Shown here: positions 25,195 to 33,525 of the stretch, one piece after another
How the letters are laid out: each line of letters opens with the position of its first letter
How positions within the stretch are numbered: position 1 is the first letter of the stretch
Assembly: GCA_964543235.1 (NCBI GenBank)
Contig: CAZIXE010000010.1
Span: 1 to 64,000 of the forward strand
Direction of reading: 5' to 3'
From: JANMMJ01 sp964543235
GTDB taxonomy: Bacteria > Pseudomonadota > Alphaproteobacteria > Rhizobiales > Aestuariivirgaceae
Length of the DNA: 64,000 nt
Made by a program: the position numbers and the translations under genes
Notes under the pieces: generated by a model
What the model was told of the DNA's origin: nothing
Database searches by the model: none
The model's input: only the letters and a program-made list of their open reading frames with translations

Positions 25195-26541
25195 ATGGCT
25201 GTTCCCTCCGGCGTGAAATACGCCATCATTGGTGCCGGCATCCATGGTCTTTCGACCGCCTATCATTTGGCATTGCGTCTCAGGGAAACGGGGAGAGGCT
25301 CCGGCAAGGACATTCTGGTCGTCGACAAGACGGCGATCGCCGCCGGCGCCTCGGGAATTGCCTGCGGCGTGGTCCGCAACAACTATTATCAGCCCGCCAT
25401 GCGCGAACTGATGGCCCAGTGCGTCGAGGTCTGGGAGAGCGATCCCAAGGCCTATTCCTATCACGGCGTCGGCTACATGCAGATCAGCCCGGAAGTCATG
25501 CACGAGCAGGTCGGCTCGATCTACGAGCAGCAGCAGAAGATCGGCTACGAGTCGGTCTTTGTCGAGGGGGCGAAGGAGTCCCAGAAATACATGGAGGGCC
25601 TGTTCGACGACTGGCAGGCCAAGGGCATCACCTCCGTTCTCCACGAGAAGAAGGGCGGCTACGCCAACAACACCGCCTCGATCTACGGTCTCGCCTCCAA
25701 GGCTGAGTCCGAAGGTGTGCGCATCATGACGGGCGTCGAAGTCAGGGGCTTCGAGTTCGGCTCGAACTCGGCCGCCGTCACCGGCATCGTCACCAGCAAG
25801 GGCACAATCAAGTGCGACTATGTCGTGGTCGGAGTGGGACCCTGGGTGAACCAGATCTGGAACATGCTGGAACTGCCGCGCGCCATCTCGATCAAGGGCC
25901 GCGACGGCAAGATGCACGACAATGTGCGCATGTGGAAGTACTGGTGCCTGGAAGAGGGGACGCTTGGCGTCGATCCCAACATGCACAAGACCAATGACGG
26001 CCGGATGCCACCGGTGATCCACGTCGATACCGATGCGCCGCTTTATTCGGATGTCGACGGCCGCCTGCTGACCGACAGGCTCTGGGGCCTCTATTACAAG
26101 CCCGACTTCAACTTCGGCGGCGTCCAGGGCGGCTCTTCGCCTTACAAGGTGGAGGTCGACCCCGACGACGTGGCGGTCGACCCCTACGGCCCCGAATCGC
26201 CCGACTTCATCGTCGGCGACCAGTTCATCGAGACCTGGTGTTCCATGCTCGCCCACTGCCAGAAACGCTTCGAAGGCAAGATCGGCCTCTACAAGAGCCA
26301 TGAGAGATCCGGCGGCCTCGGCTGCTTCACGCCCGATAATTTTCCGGTCTTTGACGTGTTCCGCGACAACGTCTTCGTCATCGCGGACTCGAACCACGGC
26401 TACAAGATGATCGGTGTCGGCAAGCTCGTGGCGCAGGAAATCTGCGGTGACAAATCCCGGCTCTTGGAGCCCTTCCGCTTCTCGCGCTACGCTGAAGGCA
26501 GGCTCCATCCGGTTTCGAACAGTCCGTTCCCATGGAGCTGA
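25195..26541 (+). CDS. FAD-dependent oxidoreductase (sarcosine oxidase beta/DadA-like)
   Basis: 448 aa. The dinucleotide-binding loop is at 11-16 (GAGIHG) followed by VVDKTAIAAGASGIACGVVRNNYY, the DAO-type FAD fold; the C-terminal FAD contact is NHGYKMIGVGKLVAQEI. Relatives oxidise N-methyl amino acids such as sarcosine or N-methylglutamate, releasing formaldehyde or methylene-THF. As first gene of the glutamine synthetase-methylglutamate synthase operon it is the obvious candidate for N-methylglutamate oxidation (inference). The usual N-methylglutamate dehydrogenase has four subunits, and no MgdB/C/D homologue is in the window. Confidence 0.82.
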   Translation: MAVPSGVKYAIIGAGIHGLSTAYHLALRLRETGRGSGKDILVVDKTAIAAGASGIACGVVRNNYYQPAMRELMAQCVEVWESDPKAYSYHGVGYMQISPEVMHEQVGSIYEQQQKIGYESVFVEGAKESQKYMEGLFDDWQAKGITSVLHEKKGGYANNTASIYGLASKAESEGVRIMTGVEVRGFEFGSNSAAVTGIVTSKGTIKCDYVVVGVGPWVNQIWNMLELPRAISIKGRDGKMHDNVRMWKYWCLEEGTLGVDPNMHKTNDGRMPPVIHVDTDAPLYSDVDGRLLTDRLWGLYYKPDFNFGGVQGGSSPYKVEVDPDDVAVDPYGPESPDFIVGDQFIETWCSMLAHCQKRFEGKIGLYKSHERSGGLGCFTPDNFPVFDVFRDNVFVIADSNHGYKMIGVGKLVAQEICGDKSRLLEPFRFSRYAEGRLHPVSNSPFPWS

Positions 26542-26573
26542 TGCAAGGATCGGACGGGAGGAAAGAGGAAGTT

Positions 26574-28049
26574 ATGGCAACTGACTACGAGAAATTCATC
26601 AAGGCCGATGGGCGCGACGAGCTCATCAAGCAGGTCCGCAAGAAGATCGACGCCCTCGGCATCGACTACCTCTATCTCCAGTTCGTCTCCGTCACCGGCC
26701 GCATCATGGGCAAGGGCATTCCGGCCGATCACTGGGAGAACATCGCGAACGGCGGATTTCAGCTCGTCTACGGGGCCACCGTCAATCTGTTCATGAATCG
26801 CCGCGGCGAATATCTGGGGTATGGACCGGAGGCGGCGGAACTGGTCGGCGTTCCGGAACCGGAAACCTTCATGCAGTTGCCCTGGGACAAGCGCGTGGCG
26901 CGCATGTTCTGCACGCTGTTCCGCAATCGCGAGGAGAAGGAGAATCCCGGAGCCTATCTGACGTCCGATTGCCGCGGCAACCTCAGGCGCATCCACGAGC
27001 AGTTCGAGAAGGACCATGGCATGCACATGCGCCATGGCACCGAGCCGGAAATGATGTGGTTGAAGAAGGACGACAACGGCAATCCCAACGGCGGCTATTC
27101 CAGGCCCTACTGCTATCACATCGACCAGTTCGAGAGCCTGCGCCCGGTCTACATGCGGGTGATCGAATATGGCCGCAAGATGGGTCTCGACATGATCCAG
27201 GGCGACCATGAAGATGCCCCTGGCCAGCTCGAATTGAACTTCAATTATGACGACGCGCTGCGCACCGCCGACCGCCTCACCACCTACCGGCAGATCTGCG
27301 CCCAGGTGGCCCGCGAGTTCAACATCATCGCCTGCTTCATGTGCAAGCCGTTCATGGGCGTCTCGGCCAACGGCTGCCACCACAATGTCTCGCTGTGGAA
27401 GGGCGGCAAGGACGAGCTCAAGACGCTGGGCAACGATCCCAAGAACCTGCCCGGTTTCGAGCACAACTTCATGTACCGTCGCGGCGGCGAGAACACCTTC
27501 CTGCCCGACACCGACAACATGCAGATGCCGGGCAAGACCGGCCTCTATGTCATTGGCGGCATCGTCAAGCACCTGGCGGCGTTGACGGCCATCGGCTGTT
27601 CGACCGTGAACTCCTACCGCAGGCTCTGGGACACCGGCTTCTGGGCGCCGGTCTTTGCTGATTGGGGCTTTCAGAACCGCACCACCGGCCTGCGCATCTC
27701 GGCCCCCGGGCGCTTCGAATACCGCGCCGTCGACTCGATGGTGAATCCGTACCTGATGGCTGGCGCCATCCTGAAGGCCGCCGACGATGGCATCCGCAAC
27801 AGGATCGATCCGGGCCAGCCGGAAGAGCGCAACATCTATGCCGCCATGGAAGCGGGCAAGCAGGTGAAGCGGCTGCCGATGACCCTTGGTGACGCTCTCG
27901 AGGCCCTGAAGAAGGACGATGTCATCAGGTCGGCGATGCCGGGCGAAATGCACCGGCTTTACGACGAATACAAGCGCGACGAATGGGAGCGGTTCCTCCA
28001 TACGTCGACAGAATGGGATCTCAATACCTATCTGAACTGCTTGCCATAG
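26574..28049 (+). CDS. Glutamine synthetase family, probable gamma-glutamylmethylamide synthetase (GmaS/GlnT-like)
   Basis: 491 aa. The glutamine synthetase catalytic core is visible: E-x-E-type motif HGTEPEMMWL, QGDHEDAPGQLELNF with glutamates for metal, the ATP/Glu signature KPFMGVSANGCHHNVSL, and RISAPGRFEYR for substrate Arg contacts. Class: GlnT/type III-like. Between an amine-oxidising flavoprotein and methylglutamate synthase it most likely ligates methylamine (or another amine) to glutamate with ATP, giving gamma-glutamylmethylamide. Plain glutamine formation remains possible. Start ATG 26574 is preceded by GGAGGAAAGAGGAA; the frame extends to 26532. Confidence 0.85.
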   Translation: MATDYEKFIKADGRDELIKQVRKKIDALGIDYLYLQFVSVTGRIMGKGIPADHWENIANGGFQLVYGATVNLFMNRRGEYLGYGPEAAELVGVPEPETFMQLPWDKRVARMFCTLFRNREEKENPGAYLTSDCRGNLRRIHEQFEKDHGMHMRHGTEPEMMWLKKDDNGNPNGGYSRPYCYHIDQFESLRPVYMRVIEYGRKMGLDMIQGDHEDAPGQLELNFNYDDALRTADRLTTYRQICAQVAREFNIIACFMCKPFMGVSANGCHHNVSLWKGGKDELKTLGNDPKNLPGFEHNFMYRRGGENTFLPDTDNMQMPGKTGLYVIGGIVKHLAALTAIGCSTVNSYRRLWDTGFWAPVFADWGFQNRTTGLRISAPGRFEYRAVDSMVNPYLMAGAILKAADDGIRNRIDPGQPEERNIYAAMEAGKQVKRLPMTLGDALEALKKDDVIRSAMPGEMHRLYDEYKRDEWERFLHTSTEWDLNTYLNCLP

Positions 28050-28052
28050 AGA

Positions 28053-28174
28053 TTTTCCCTCCCCCTGTGTGGGGGCGGGTGGCGCGAAGCGCCGGGTCGG
28101 GAATGTCACAGGCTCAATACAGCCCTAACCCCGCCGCTGCGCAGCGGACCTCCCCCATGGAGGGGGAGGGGAAA
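28053..28174. repeat. REP/MITE-like hairpin element inside the operon
   Basis: The 139-nt spacer between the glutamine synthetase and MgsA-like genes has near-perfect terminal inverted repeats, TTTTCCCTCCCCCT (28053-28066 region) and AGGGGGAGGGGAAAG (28161 on). Inside are the hairpins GGCGC-gaa-GCGCC (28081-28093) and CCGCTGCGCAGCGG (28134-28147). No coding frame fits. This is the structure of a non-autonomous palindromic element; it may act as a processing or attenuation site that lowers downstream expression. Confidence 0.6.
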
Positions 28175-28188
28175 GAAGGAGAAACACC

Positions 28189-29124
28189 ATGTGTGGAATT
28201 GCAGGACTGATCCACCGCGACGGCACCGGCAACATCGGCCTCGAAATGACTCAGATGCTGCAGTCGCTGAAGCATCGCGGGCCCGACTCGACCGGATACG
28301 CGATCTACGGCACGCCGGGCCGCAATGAATTCGTCATGCGCTTCAAGGTCGCCGAGCAGGAGGACATGGCCAGGGGCTTCGACATTCATGACGAAGTCAA
28401 GCGCCGCCGTGCCAGAGTGGAAGAGCGTCTGGCGGCCCTTGGCGTTCAGGTGATTGACCGCGAGGACGCCACCGAATACGCCTACCGCTACCGCATCCAC
28501 TTCGAAGGCGACATGAAGAAGCTCGCCGACTACGTCGAGGATGTCGAGGGAACGGAAATCCTGTCCATCGGCAATGCCCTGGAACTGGTGAAGGATCTGG
28601 GCGATGCCGCGCGCGTCGCCGACCAGTACAACCTGCGCAAGTTCCGGGGAACCCACGGCATCGGCCACACCCGCATGGCAACCGAATCGGATGTCGATAT
28701 CCGCTCGGCGCATCCCTACTGGGCCTATCCCTACAACGACATTGCCGTGGTCCATAACGGTCAGATCACCAACTACTGGCAGATGCGCCGCGAATACGAA
28801 CGCCGCGGCCACCGTTTCATGTCGAACTGCGATTCGGAGCTGCTGGCGGTCTACACCGCCTACAATCTTGAGCATGGTGCGAGCCTCGAGGACTCGCTCA
28901 AGCAGTCGATCCAGGACATCGACGGCGTGTTCACCTATCTCGTTTCGACCAGGGACCAGCTCGGCATGGCCAAGGACACCATGGCCGCCAAGCCGATGGT
29001 TCTCTACGAGAGCGACAATCTGGTGGCCCTGGCCTCGGAGGAGGTGGCCATCCGCGCCGTTATTCACCACGAGATCGACACTTGGGACCCTTACGACGAG
29101 GAGGTTCGCGTATGGCGGGCGTAA
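28189..29124 (+). CDS. mgsA: N-methylglutamate synthase subunit A (class II glutamine amidotransferase)
   Basis: 311 aa N-terminal-nucleophile amidotransferase. Cys2 right after the initiator Met (MCGIAGLIHRDG) is the nucleophile; HRGPDSTGYA and GHTRMATESDVDI, VVHNGQITNYW and SNCDSELLAVYTAY are the glutaminase motifs seen in glutamate synthase and PurF. In methylglutamate synthase this subunit hydrolyses the gamma-glutamyl amide (glutamine or gamma-glutamylmethylamide) and channels amine to MgsC. The family is also named GlxB in rhizobia. Symbol rests on operon order and homology. Confidence 0.82.
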   Translation: MCGIAGLIHRDGTGNIGLEMTQMLQSLKHRGPDSTGYAIYGTPGRNEFVMRFKVAEQEDMARGFDIHDEVKRRRARVEERLAALGVQVIDREDATEYAYRYRIHFEGDMKKLADYVEDVEGTEILSIGNALELVKDLGDAARVADQYNLRKFRGTHGIGHTRMATESDVDIRSAHPYWAYPYNDIAVVHNGQITNYWQMRREYERRGHRFMSNCDSELLAVYTAYNLEHGASLEDSLKQSIQDIDGVFTYLVSTRDQLGMAKDTMAAKPMVLYESDNLVALASEEVAIRAVIHHEIDTWDPYDEEVRVWRA

Positions 29125-29969
29125 CCACGATGAAGACGGACCATCTCTCCCATGAGATGGGCATGCACACCGAGGGACTCCTCGGCCGCACCCAGCAGCG
29201 CTTCTTCGACATCACCGAGGAGAATGTCGGCTATGGCTATCCCGACGCGCCCGATGTCGACTTCAACAGGCGCGCCGAGATCGACTGCGAGTCTCTCGAC
29301 ACCCGGCAGATCAACCTGCAGCTCCGCGACCTGATCCGCCGCGGCTACGGCACCATCGTGCTAAAGAACCCAGGTGCGAAGCACTCGATCGCCGTCGGCA
29401 TTCTCAACCGGCTCAACCTCTACATCGAAGGCTCCTGCGGCTACTTCGCCTGCGGCCTGACTGACGGCCCCAATATCAGGATCAAGGGCCGGGTCGGCTG
29501 GGCCTGCGGCGAAAACATGCTGGCCGGCACCATTGTCGTCGAGAAGAACGCCGGCTCCCAGTTCGGTGCCGCACTGCGCGGCGGCGATCTCGTCTGCAAG
29601 GGCTCGGTCGGCTCGCGCACCGGCATCGACCAGAAGGGCGGCAACATCATCGTGGGCGGCGACACCGGCTCCTTCTCCGGCTTCATGATGCAGAGAGGCC
29701 GCATGGTGATCCTCGGCAATGCCGGCAAGAATCTGGGAGACTCGATGTATGACGGCACCATCTACCTGGGCGGCGAGGCGCGTTCGCTCGGCGTCGATGC
29801 CGTGCCCGGCGAAATGACCGAACTCGACCGCGAATGGCTGACGCGAAAACTCAAGATGTACGATCTCTATCCCGCCAGGGGAATCGACCACATCCGGAAG
29901 ATCGTCGCCGGCAAGCAGCTGTGGAACTACGACAATCTCGAACCGAGTGAAAAGAAGCTCGTGCTTTGA
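29112..29969 (+). CDS. mgsB: N-methylglutamate synthase subunit B (GXGXG domain, GlxC-like)
   Basis: 285 aa. Residues 110-250 form the right-handed beta-helix of the glutamate-synthase C-terminal (GXGXG) domain: repeated G-x-x-G turns in IVVGGDTGSFSGF, MVILGNAGKNLGD and IYLGGEARSLG. It is the structural subunit that holds amidotransferase and synthase parts together. The ATG at 29112 has GAGGAGG at 29098-29104; the reading frame overlaps the mgsA end by 13 nt, so the two are translationally coupled. Confidence 0.85.
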   Translation: MAGVTTMKTDHLSHEMGMHTEGLLGRTQQRFFDITEENVGYGYPDAPDVDFNRRAEIDCESLDTRQINLQLRDLIRRGYGTIVLKNPGAKHSIAVGILNRLNLYIEGSCGYFACGLTDGPNIRIKGRVGWACGENMLAGTIVVEKNAGSQFGAALRGGDLVCKGSVGSRTGIDQKGGNIIVGGDTGSFSGFMMQRGRMVILGNAGKNLGDSMYDGTIYLGGEARSLGVDAVPGEMTELDREWLTRKLKMYDLYPARGIDHIRKIVAGKQLWNYDNLEPSEKKLVL

Positions 29970-29980
29970 GGAGGAACATG

Positions 29981-31522
29981 ATGGCCAGGAAAAAGAAACT
30001 GAAGGCAGTAGCGGCCCGCAAGGCAGCCGCTGTGAAACGCTCGGCGCCCGTCAAGGCCGCAAAGAAGAAGGCCGTGGCCCGGCCGGGGCGCAAGGCGGTT
30101 GCGGCGCCCCGCAAATCCGCCATGGCCCGCACCAGGACCGGCATGGTGGCGCTGGCGGCCAGGGCGCCGGCGGAAACTAGGAAATACATCCTCGGCCGCT
30201 CCCAGATTTTCACGCCGGAAGTCATCAACGACATCCACATCAAGTCGGAGCTGGGCCGCTACCGCATGCGCGGCTTCTCGCTGTTCAAGAAGATCCCGCA
30301 CTGGGATGACCTGACCTTCCTGCCGGGAACCCTGACCCGCTTCGTGATCGAGGGCTACCGCGAGAAGTGCGAGACGAAGACGGTGATCGGCCCCCGCGCC
30401 AAACGTCCCATGGTGCTCGACATACCCGTCTATGTCACCGGCATGTCCTTCGGCGCGCTCTCCTATGAGGCGAAGATCGCGCTCGCCCGCGGCGCCACCA
30501 TGGCGGGATCGGCCACCTGTTCCGGCGAGGGCGGCATGATCCCCGACGAGCGCCGCTATTCGCAGAAATGGCTCTACCAGTGCATCCAGTCGCGCTACGG
30601 CTTCAACCCGCACCATCTGCGTCTCGCCGATGCCTGCGAATTCTTCATCGGCCAGGGCTGCAAGGTGGGCCTGGGCGGCCATCTCATGGGCCAGAAGGTG
30701 ACCGACCAGGTGGCCGAGATGCGCTCGCTCCCCGCCGGCATCGACCAGCGCTCGCCCGCCCGCCATCCCGACTGGCTAGGCCCCGACGATCTGGCGCTGA
30801 AGATCCAGGAGATCCGCGAAGCCACCAACTGGGAAATCCCGATCCAGCTCAAGCTCGGCGCCGCGCGCGTCTATGATGACGTCCGCATGGCGGTGAAGTG
30901 CGATCCCGATTCGATCTATATTGACGGCATGGAAGGCGGCACCGGCGCCGGCCCCCACATTGCCACCGAAGACACCGGCGTTCCCGGCATCGCCGCGATC
31001 CGCGAGGCGAGGCGCGCCATCGACGAACTGGGCAAGAAGGGCGAGATTTCGCTGATCTATGCCGGCGGCATCAGGAACGGCGGCGACGTCGCCAAGGCGC
31101 TGGCGCTTGGCGCCGATGCCATCGCCATCGGCCACTCGGTGATGATGGCGCTCAACTGCAACAAGCACATCGAGGGCGTCACCGACTATCCCAACGAGAT
31201 CGGCGTCGAGGCGGGCTTCTGCTACCACTGCCACACCGGCCGCTGTCCGGTCGGCGTCGCCACCCAGGACCCGGTGCTGCGGAGCCGTCTCGACCCCGAC
31301 AAGGCGGCCGAGCGCGTCTACAACTTCCTGCACACGCTCACCATGGAGGCCCAGCTTCTGGCGAGAGCCTGCGGCAAGACCAACATCCATTCGCTGGAGC
31401 CCGAGGACCTGGCCGCGCTGACCATGGAAGCTTCCGCCCTGTGCAAGATTCCGCTGGCCGGCACCAACTATGTGGTCGGCCACGAAGCGCTGGGAACCAG
31501 CGGCAACTATCACCGGTATTGA
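29981..31522 (+). CDS. mgsC: N-methylglutamate synthase subunit C (FMN glutamate synthase domain, GlxD-like)
   Basis: 513 aa. From about residue 65 it is a glutamate-synthase central domain: FMN barrel motifs YVTGMSFGALS, GEGGMIPDERRYS, KLGAARVYDDVRM, YIDGMEGGTGAGP, IYAGGIRNGGDVAKALALGADA and a Cys-rich end near CYHCHTGRCPVGVATQDP for the 3Fe-4S/iron-sulfur site. It transfers the amine to 2-oxoglutarate. Odd: residues 1-50 are a Lys/Ala/Arg tail (KKKLKAVAARKAAAVKR and similar). ATG at 29978, 29981 or an internal one at 30122 could start translation; GAGGAGG at 29968-29974 favours 29981. Confidence 0.87.
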   Translation: MARKKKLKAVAARKAAAVKRSAPVKAAKKKAVARPGRKAVAAPRKSAMARTRTGMVALAARAPAETRKYILGRSQIFTPEVINDIHIKSELGRYRMRGFSLFKKIPHWDDLTFLPGTLTRFVIEGYREKCETKTVIGPRAKRPMVLDIPVYVTGMSFGALSYEAKIALARGATMAGSATCSGEGGMIPDERRYSQKWLYQCIQSRYGFNPHHLRLADACEFFIGQGCKVGLGGHLMGQKVTDQVAEMRSLPAGIDQRSPARHPDWLGPDDLALKIQEIREATNWEIPIQLKLGAARVYDDVRMAVKCDPDSIYIDGMEGGTGAGPHIATEDTGVPGIAAIREARRAIDELGKKGEISLIYAGGIRNGGDVAKALALGADAIAIGHSVMMALNCNKHIEGVTDYPNEIGVEAGFCYHCHTGRCPVGVATQDPVLRSRLDPDKAAERVYNFLHTLTMEAQLLARACGKTNIHSLEPEDLAALTMEASALCKIPLAGTNYVVGHEALGTSGNYHRY

Positions 31523-31535
31523 GGAGGCAAGCGCC

Positions 31536-31949
31536 ATGGCAGGCACCAGCTACAAGGGCTCCGAGATCAGGGACGTCAACCAGTTCCTGAAGGACAAGGA
31601 CGGCCTCTCCTCGAGCCGCGAGAAGGAGATCGGCCAGCACATCGGCTATCGCTACGATGTCAACCTGATCCCCGACTACAAGCGGCTCACCCCCTTCCTC
31701 AAGGGCTACATGGAATACATGGGCTGGGACGACCTCAACTGGCTCGAGGATGTCCACATGGGCTACGAGGAGGGCGAACCGGCCATCTTCGACCGCAACT
31801 GCAACGGCTGGGTCCGCATTCCGAAGAAGGTGAAGCTCCCGGACAACCAGCAGGACCGTGACATGATGGCGAGGGAGCTCTTGATCAAGTTCCAGATGTC
31901 GCCGAACCACCCGATGGTGCAGCTCAACAAGGCCTACCGCAAGTTCTGA
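31536..31949 (+). CDS. Conserved-looking small protein of unknown function in methylglutamate synthase operon
   Basis: 137 aa, start ATG 31536 with GAGGAGG at 31521-31527, only 13 nt after mgsC. I do not recognise it. It is soluble, rich in charged and aromatic residues (GYMEYMGWDDLNWLEDVHMGYEEG; WVRIPKKVKLPDNQQDRDMM), with no transmembrane segment and one cysteine (NCNGWV). Tight coupling to mgsABC suggests a dedicated subunit or maturation factor of the enzyme (inference). Converges on the toxin-antitoxin pair. Confidence 0.75.
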   Translation: MAGTSYKGSEIRDVNQFLKDKDGLSSSREKEIGQHIGYRYDVNLIPDYKRLTPFLKGYMEYMGWDDLNWLEDVHMGYEEGEPAIFDRNCNGWVRIPKKVKLPDNQQDRDMMARELLIKFQMSPNHPMVQLNKAYRKF

Positions 31950-31968
31950 GCGGACAGATCGGCTTCTG

Positions 31969-32319
31969 TTACAGTGCGATCACCGTCCGCATCTCGTCAT
32001 AGTCTGCCCTCAGTCCCGCCTCGTCACGCTCGATCAGCCCGGCTTGCGTCAAGGCTTCAACGTCCTCGAAAACCCGCTTGTAATCGCGCTCGAGGCTGCG
32101 CGCCAGTGCCGCCACGCTGGCGGCGGGATGCCGGTGCAAATGCCGCAGCAATTCGAATCGCTTGGGTGTCATGACCTTTGCAAGCGTCTCCCAGGAGACG
32201 AAGGTTAGATGGTCTTCATTGACATTTTCGCCGCGCTCGGCCCGCCGCCAGGCGTCCACCACGCGCTTGGCGACCGCGTCGAAACCGCCGCCGACATGCA
32301 CCTTAAGCACCTTGCTCAT
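31969..32319 (-). CDS. HTH antitoxin (TumA / HVO_A0114-type)
   Basis: 116 aa with a winged helix around 52-105 (MTPKRFELLRHLHRHPAASVAALARSLERDYKRVFED, split here; VEALTQAGLIERDE). It resembles the putative DNA-binding antitoxin family paired with DUF6516/TumE toxins. It overlaps the toxin gene by 4 nt and is encoded second, so it should bind the toxin and autorepress the pair. Confidence 0.75.
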   Translation of the reverse strand: MSKVLKVHVGGGFDAVAKRVVDAWRRAERGENVNEDHLTFVSWETLAKVMTPKRFELLRHLHRHPAASVAALARSLERDYKRVFEDVEALTQAGLIERDEAGLRADYDEMRTVIAL

Positions 32320-32606
32320 ATCTTTTCTCCGCGAAGCGACTCGACATCTCGCCTGAAATCGGCAAGCAGGTCCTCGATCGAAGTGAACCGGTAACTCTCC
32401 TCCCGCTGCCCGTAGTGGCGGTGATCGCCCTTGCCCCGTTCGTTGTCGTAACCCACCAACCGTTCTCCGGGGCGGCCGTAGAACAGGGAATACTTGAGCC
32501 GGTGTGCCGACGGCGGGACTTTTTCCGGCACCCGCCAGATCCTGATCGTAAGAACTGCTCCATCGTCGAAAATCATCCGTTCCTGAACGACAAGCTCAGC
32601 CTTCAT
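32316..32606 (-). CDS. TumE-family toxin (DUF6516)
   Basis: 96 aa. Sequence pattern KYSLFYGRPGERLVGYDNERGKGDHRHY (written in parts: LKYSLFYG, LVGYDNERGKGDHRH) is the core of DUF6516, the TumE toxin family, whose mechanism is thought to be RNA-directed. Encoded first, with the HTH antitoxin overlapping its 3' end. The pair sits between the methylglutamate synthase operon and trimethylamine monooxygenase. Confidence 0.75.
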   Translation of the reverse strand: MKAELVVQERMIFDDGAVLTIRIWRVPEKVPPSAHRLKYSLFYGRPGERLVGYDNERGKGDHRHYGQREESYRFTSIEDLLADFRRDVESLRGEKI

Positions 32607-32826
32607 ATGGCGGTGTATGCCATAGACCAGCTTATGGCGTCAAGCGCCATATTCCGCCACCGGCTCGATCTGCACCGTTTTCCGGTACGCTGTGAATGCC
32701 GGCACATCCACGTCGTTCGGAACATCGGGATCGGACAACCGAGTCTGTCGCAGGATCGAAAGCGCTTGACGGTGCCTTCTCCCGATTGTATGTTCATGTT
32801 ATGTTCCATAGTTGTGAAGGGTCTTC

Positions 32827-33504
32827 ATGGATTGGGAACGAGCCATCCAGCGCAATCGCGATGCACTTCTGAACATTGTCGCAACCGTCTTCGCCCTGCT
32901 GGGCCTGGAAGGCGGCGGCAGCGTTGCGCGCATTTCGCGTAGGCTTCACCGCGCCGCACTCCGCCTGCTGGTGCCCGCCGAAGCCGCCGCACGCCGCCTG
33001 ATCGTCATTGCCGCGCGCGACATCGTCGTCGAACCGCGGCCCCTGCGCCCGCTGCCTCCCGGCGCCACCATCCCGAAAGGCGAGGGCGCGCGCTTCGCCT
33101 TCCGGCTCTGTGATCCGCCAAGGCATGGCTCCGGCTACCGCCCGTCTGCCGCTCCGCGCGCCATTCCCCGCATCCATGTCTTCACCCCCGACCCGCGGGT
33201 CGCCGCCCTGTGGCCGCGGCCACAGCCGGCAGCGGCGCCACCGCCGGACCCGGACATCGACGCCGGGCGCCTGTGCCGGCGGCTTGCCGCCCTCAAGGCG
33301 GCCCTCGACGATCTGCCGCGCCAGGCGCGGCGTCTGGCCCGCTGGCGGGCGCGGCGCGAACATGCCCGGAATTGGGCCTCCGCCTCGCCGCTCCGCGCAG
33401 GCCCGCCGCCGGGCCACCGCAGGCAGCCGGTTTACGACGTCGATGACGTGCTTGGCGAATGCCACGGGCTTGCCCTCGATGTGCTGCATCCGGACACTTC
33501 CTGA
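32827..33504 (+). CDS. Hypothetical protein, Arg/Pro/Ala-rich
   Basis: 225 aa, very GC-rich and basic, with a Pro-rich middle (PRPQPAAAPPPDPDIDAG). No known motif recognised. The N-terminal 60 residues contain a hydrophobic stretch (LLNIVATVFALLGLEGG) and an amphipathic helix. The antisense frame is also long, as usual at this GC, but this strand has a plausible start: ATG 32827 after an AT-rich promoter-like segment near 32790-32815. Moderate confidence that it is a gene. Confidence 0.5.
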   Translation: MDWERAIQRNRDALLNIVATVFALLGLEGGGSVARISRRLHRAALRLLVPAEAAARRLIVIAARDIVVEPRPLRPLPPGATIPKGEGARFAFRLCDPPRHGSGYRPSAAPRAIPRIHVFTPDPRVAALWPRPQPAAAPPPDPDIDAGRLCRRLAALKAALDDLPRQARRLARWRARREHARNWASASPLRAGPPPGHRRQPVYDVDDVLGECHGLALDVLHPDTS

Positions 33505-33525
33505 AACGCCGCGCCCGCCCCGATG

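Noticed and set aside
24298..26508. 736-aa open frame
   Set aside because: The N-terminal part is antisense to the FAD oxidoreductase, whose motifs are clear; only the GntR part is a gene.
32603..32809. 68-aa minus-strand frame before the toxin gene
   Set aside because: No RBS, Arg/Cys-rich with no family pattern; covers the promoter region of both sides.
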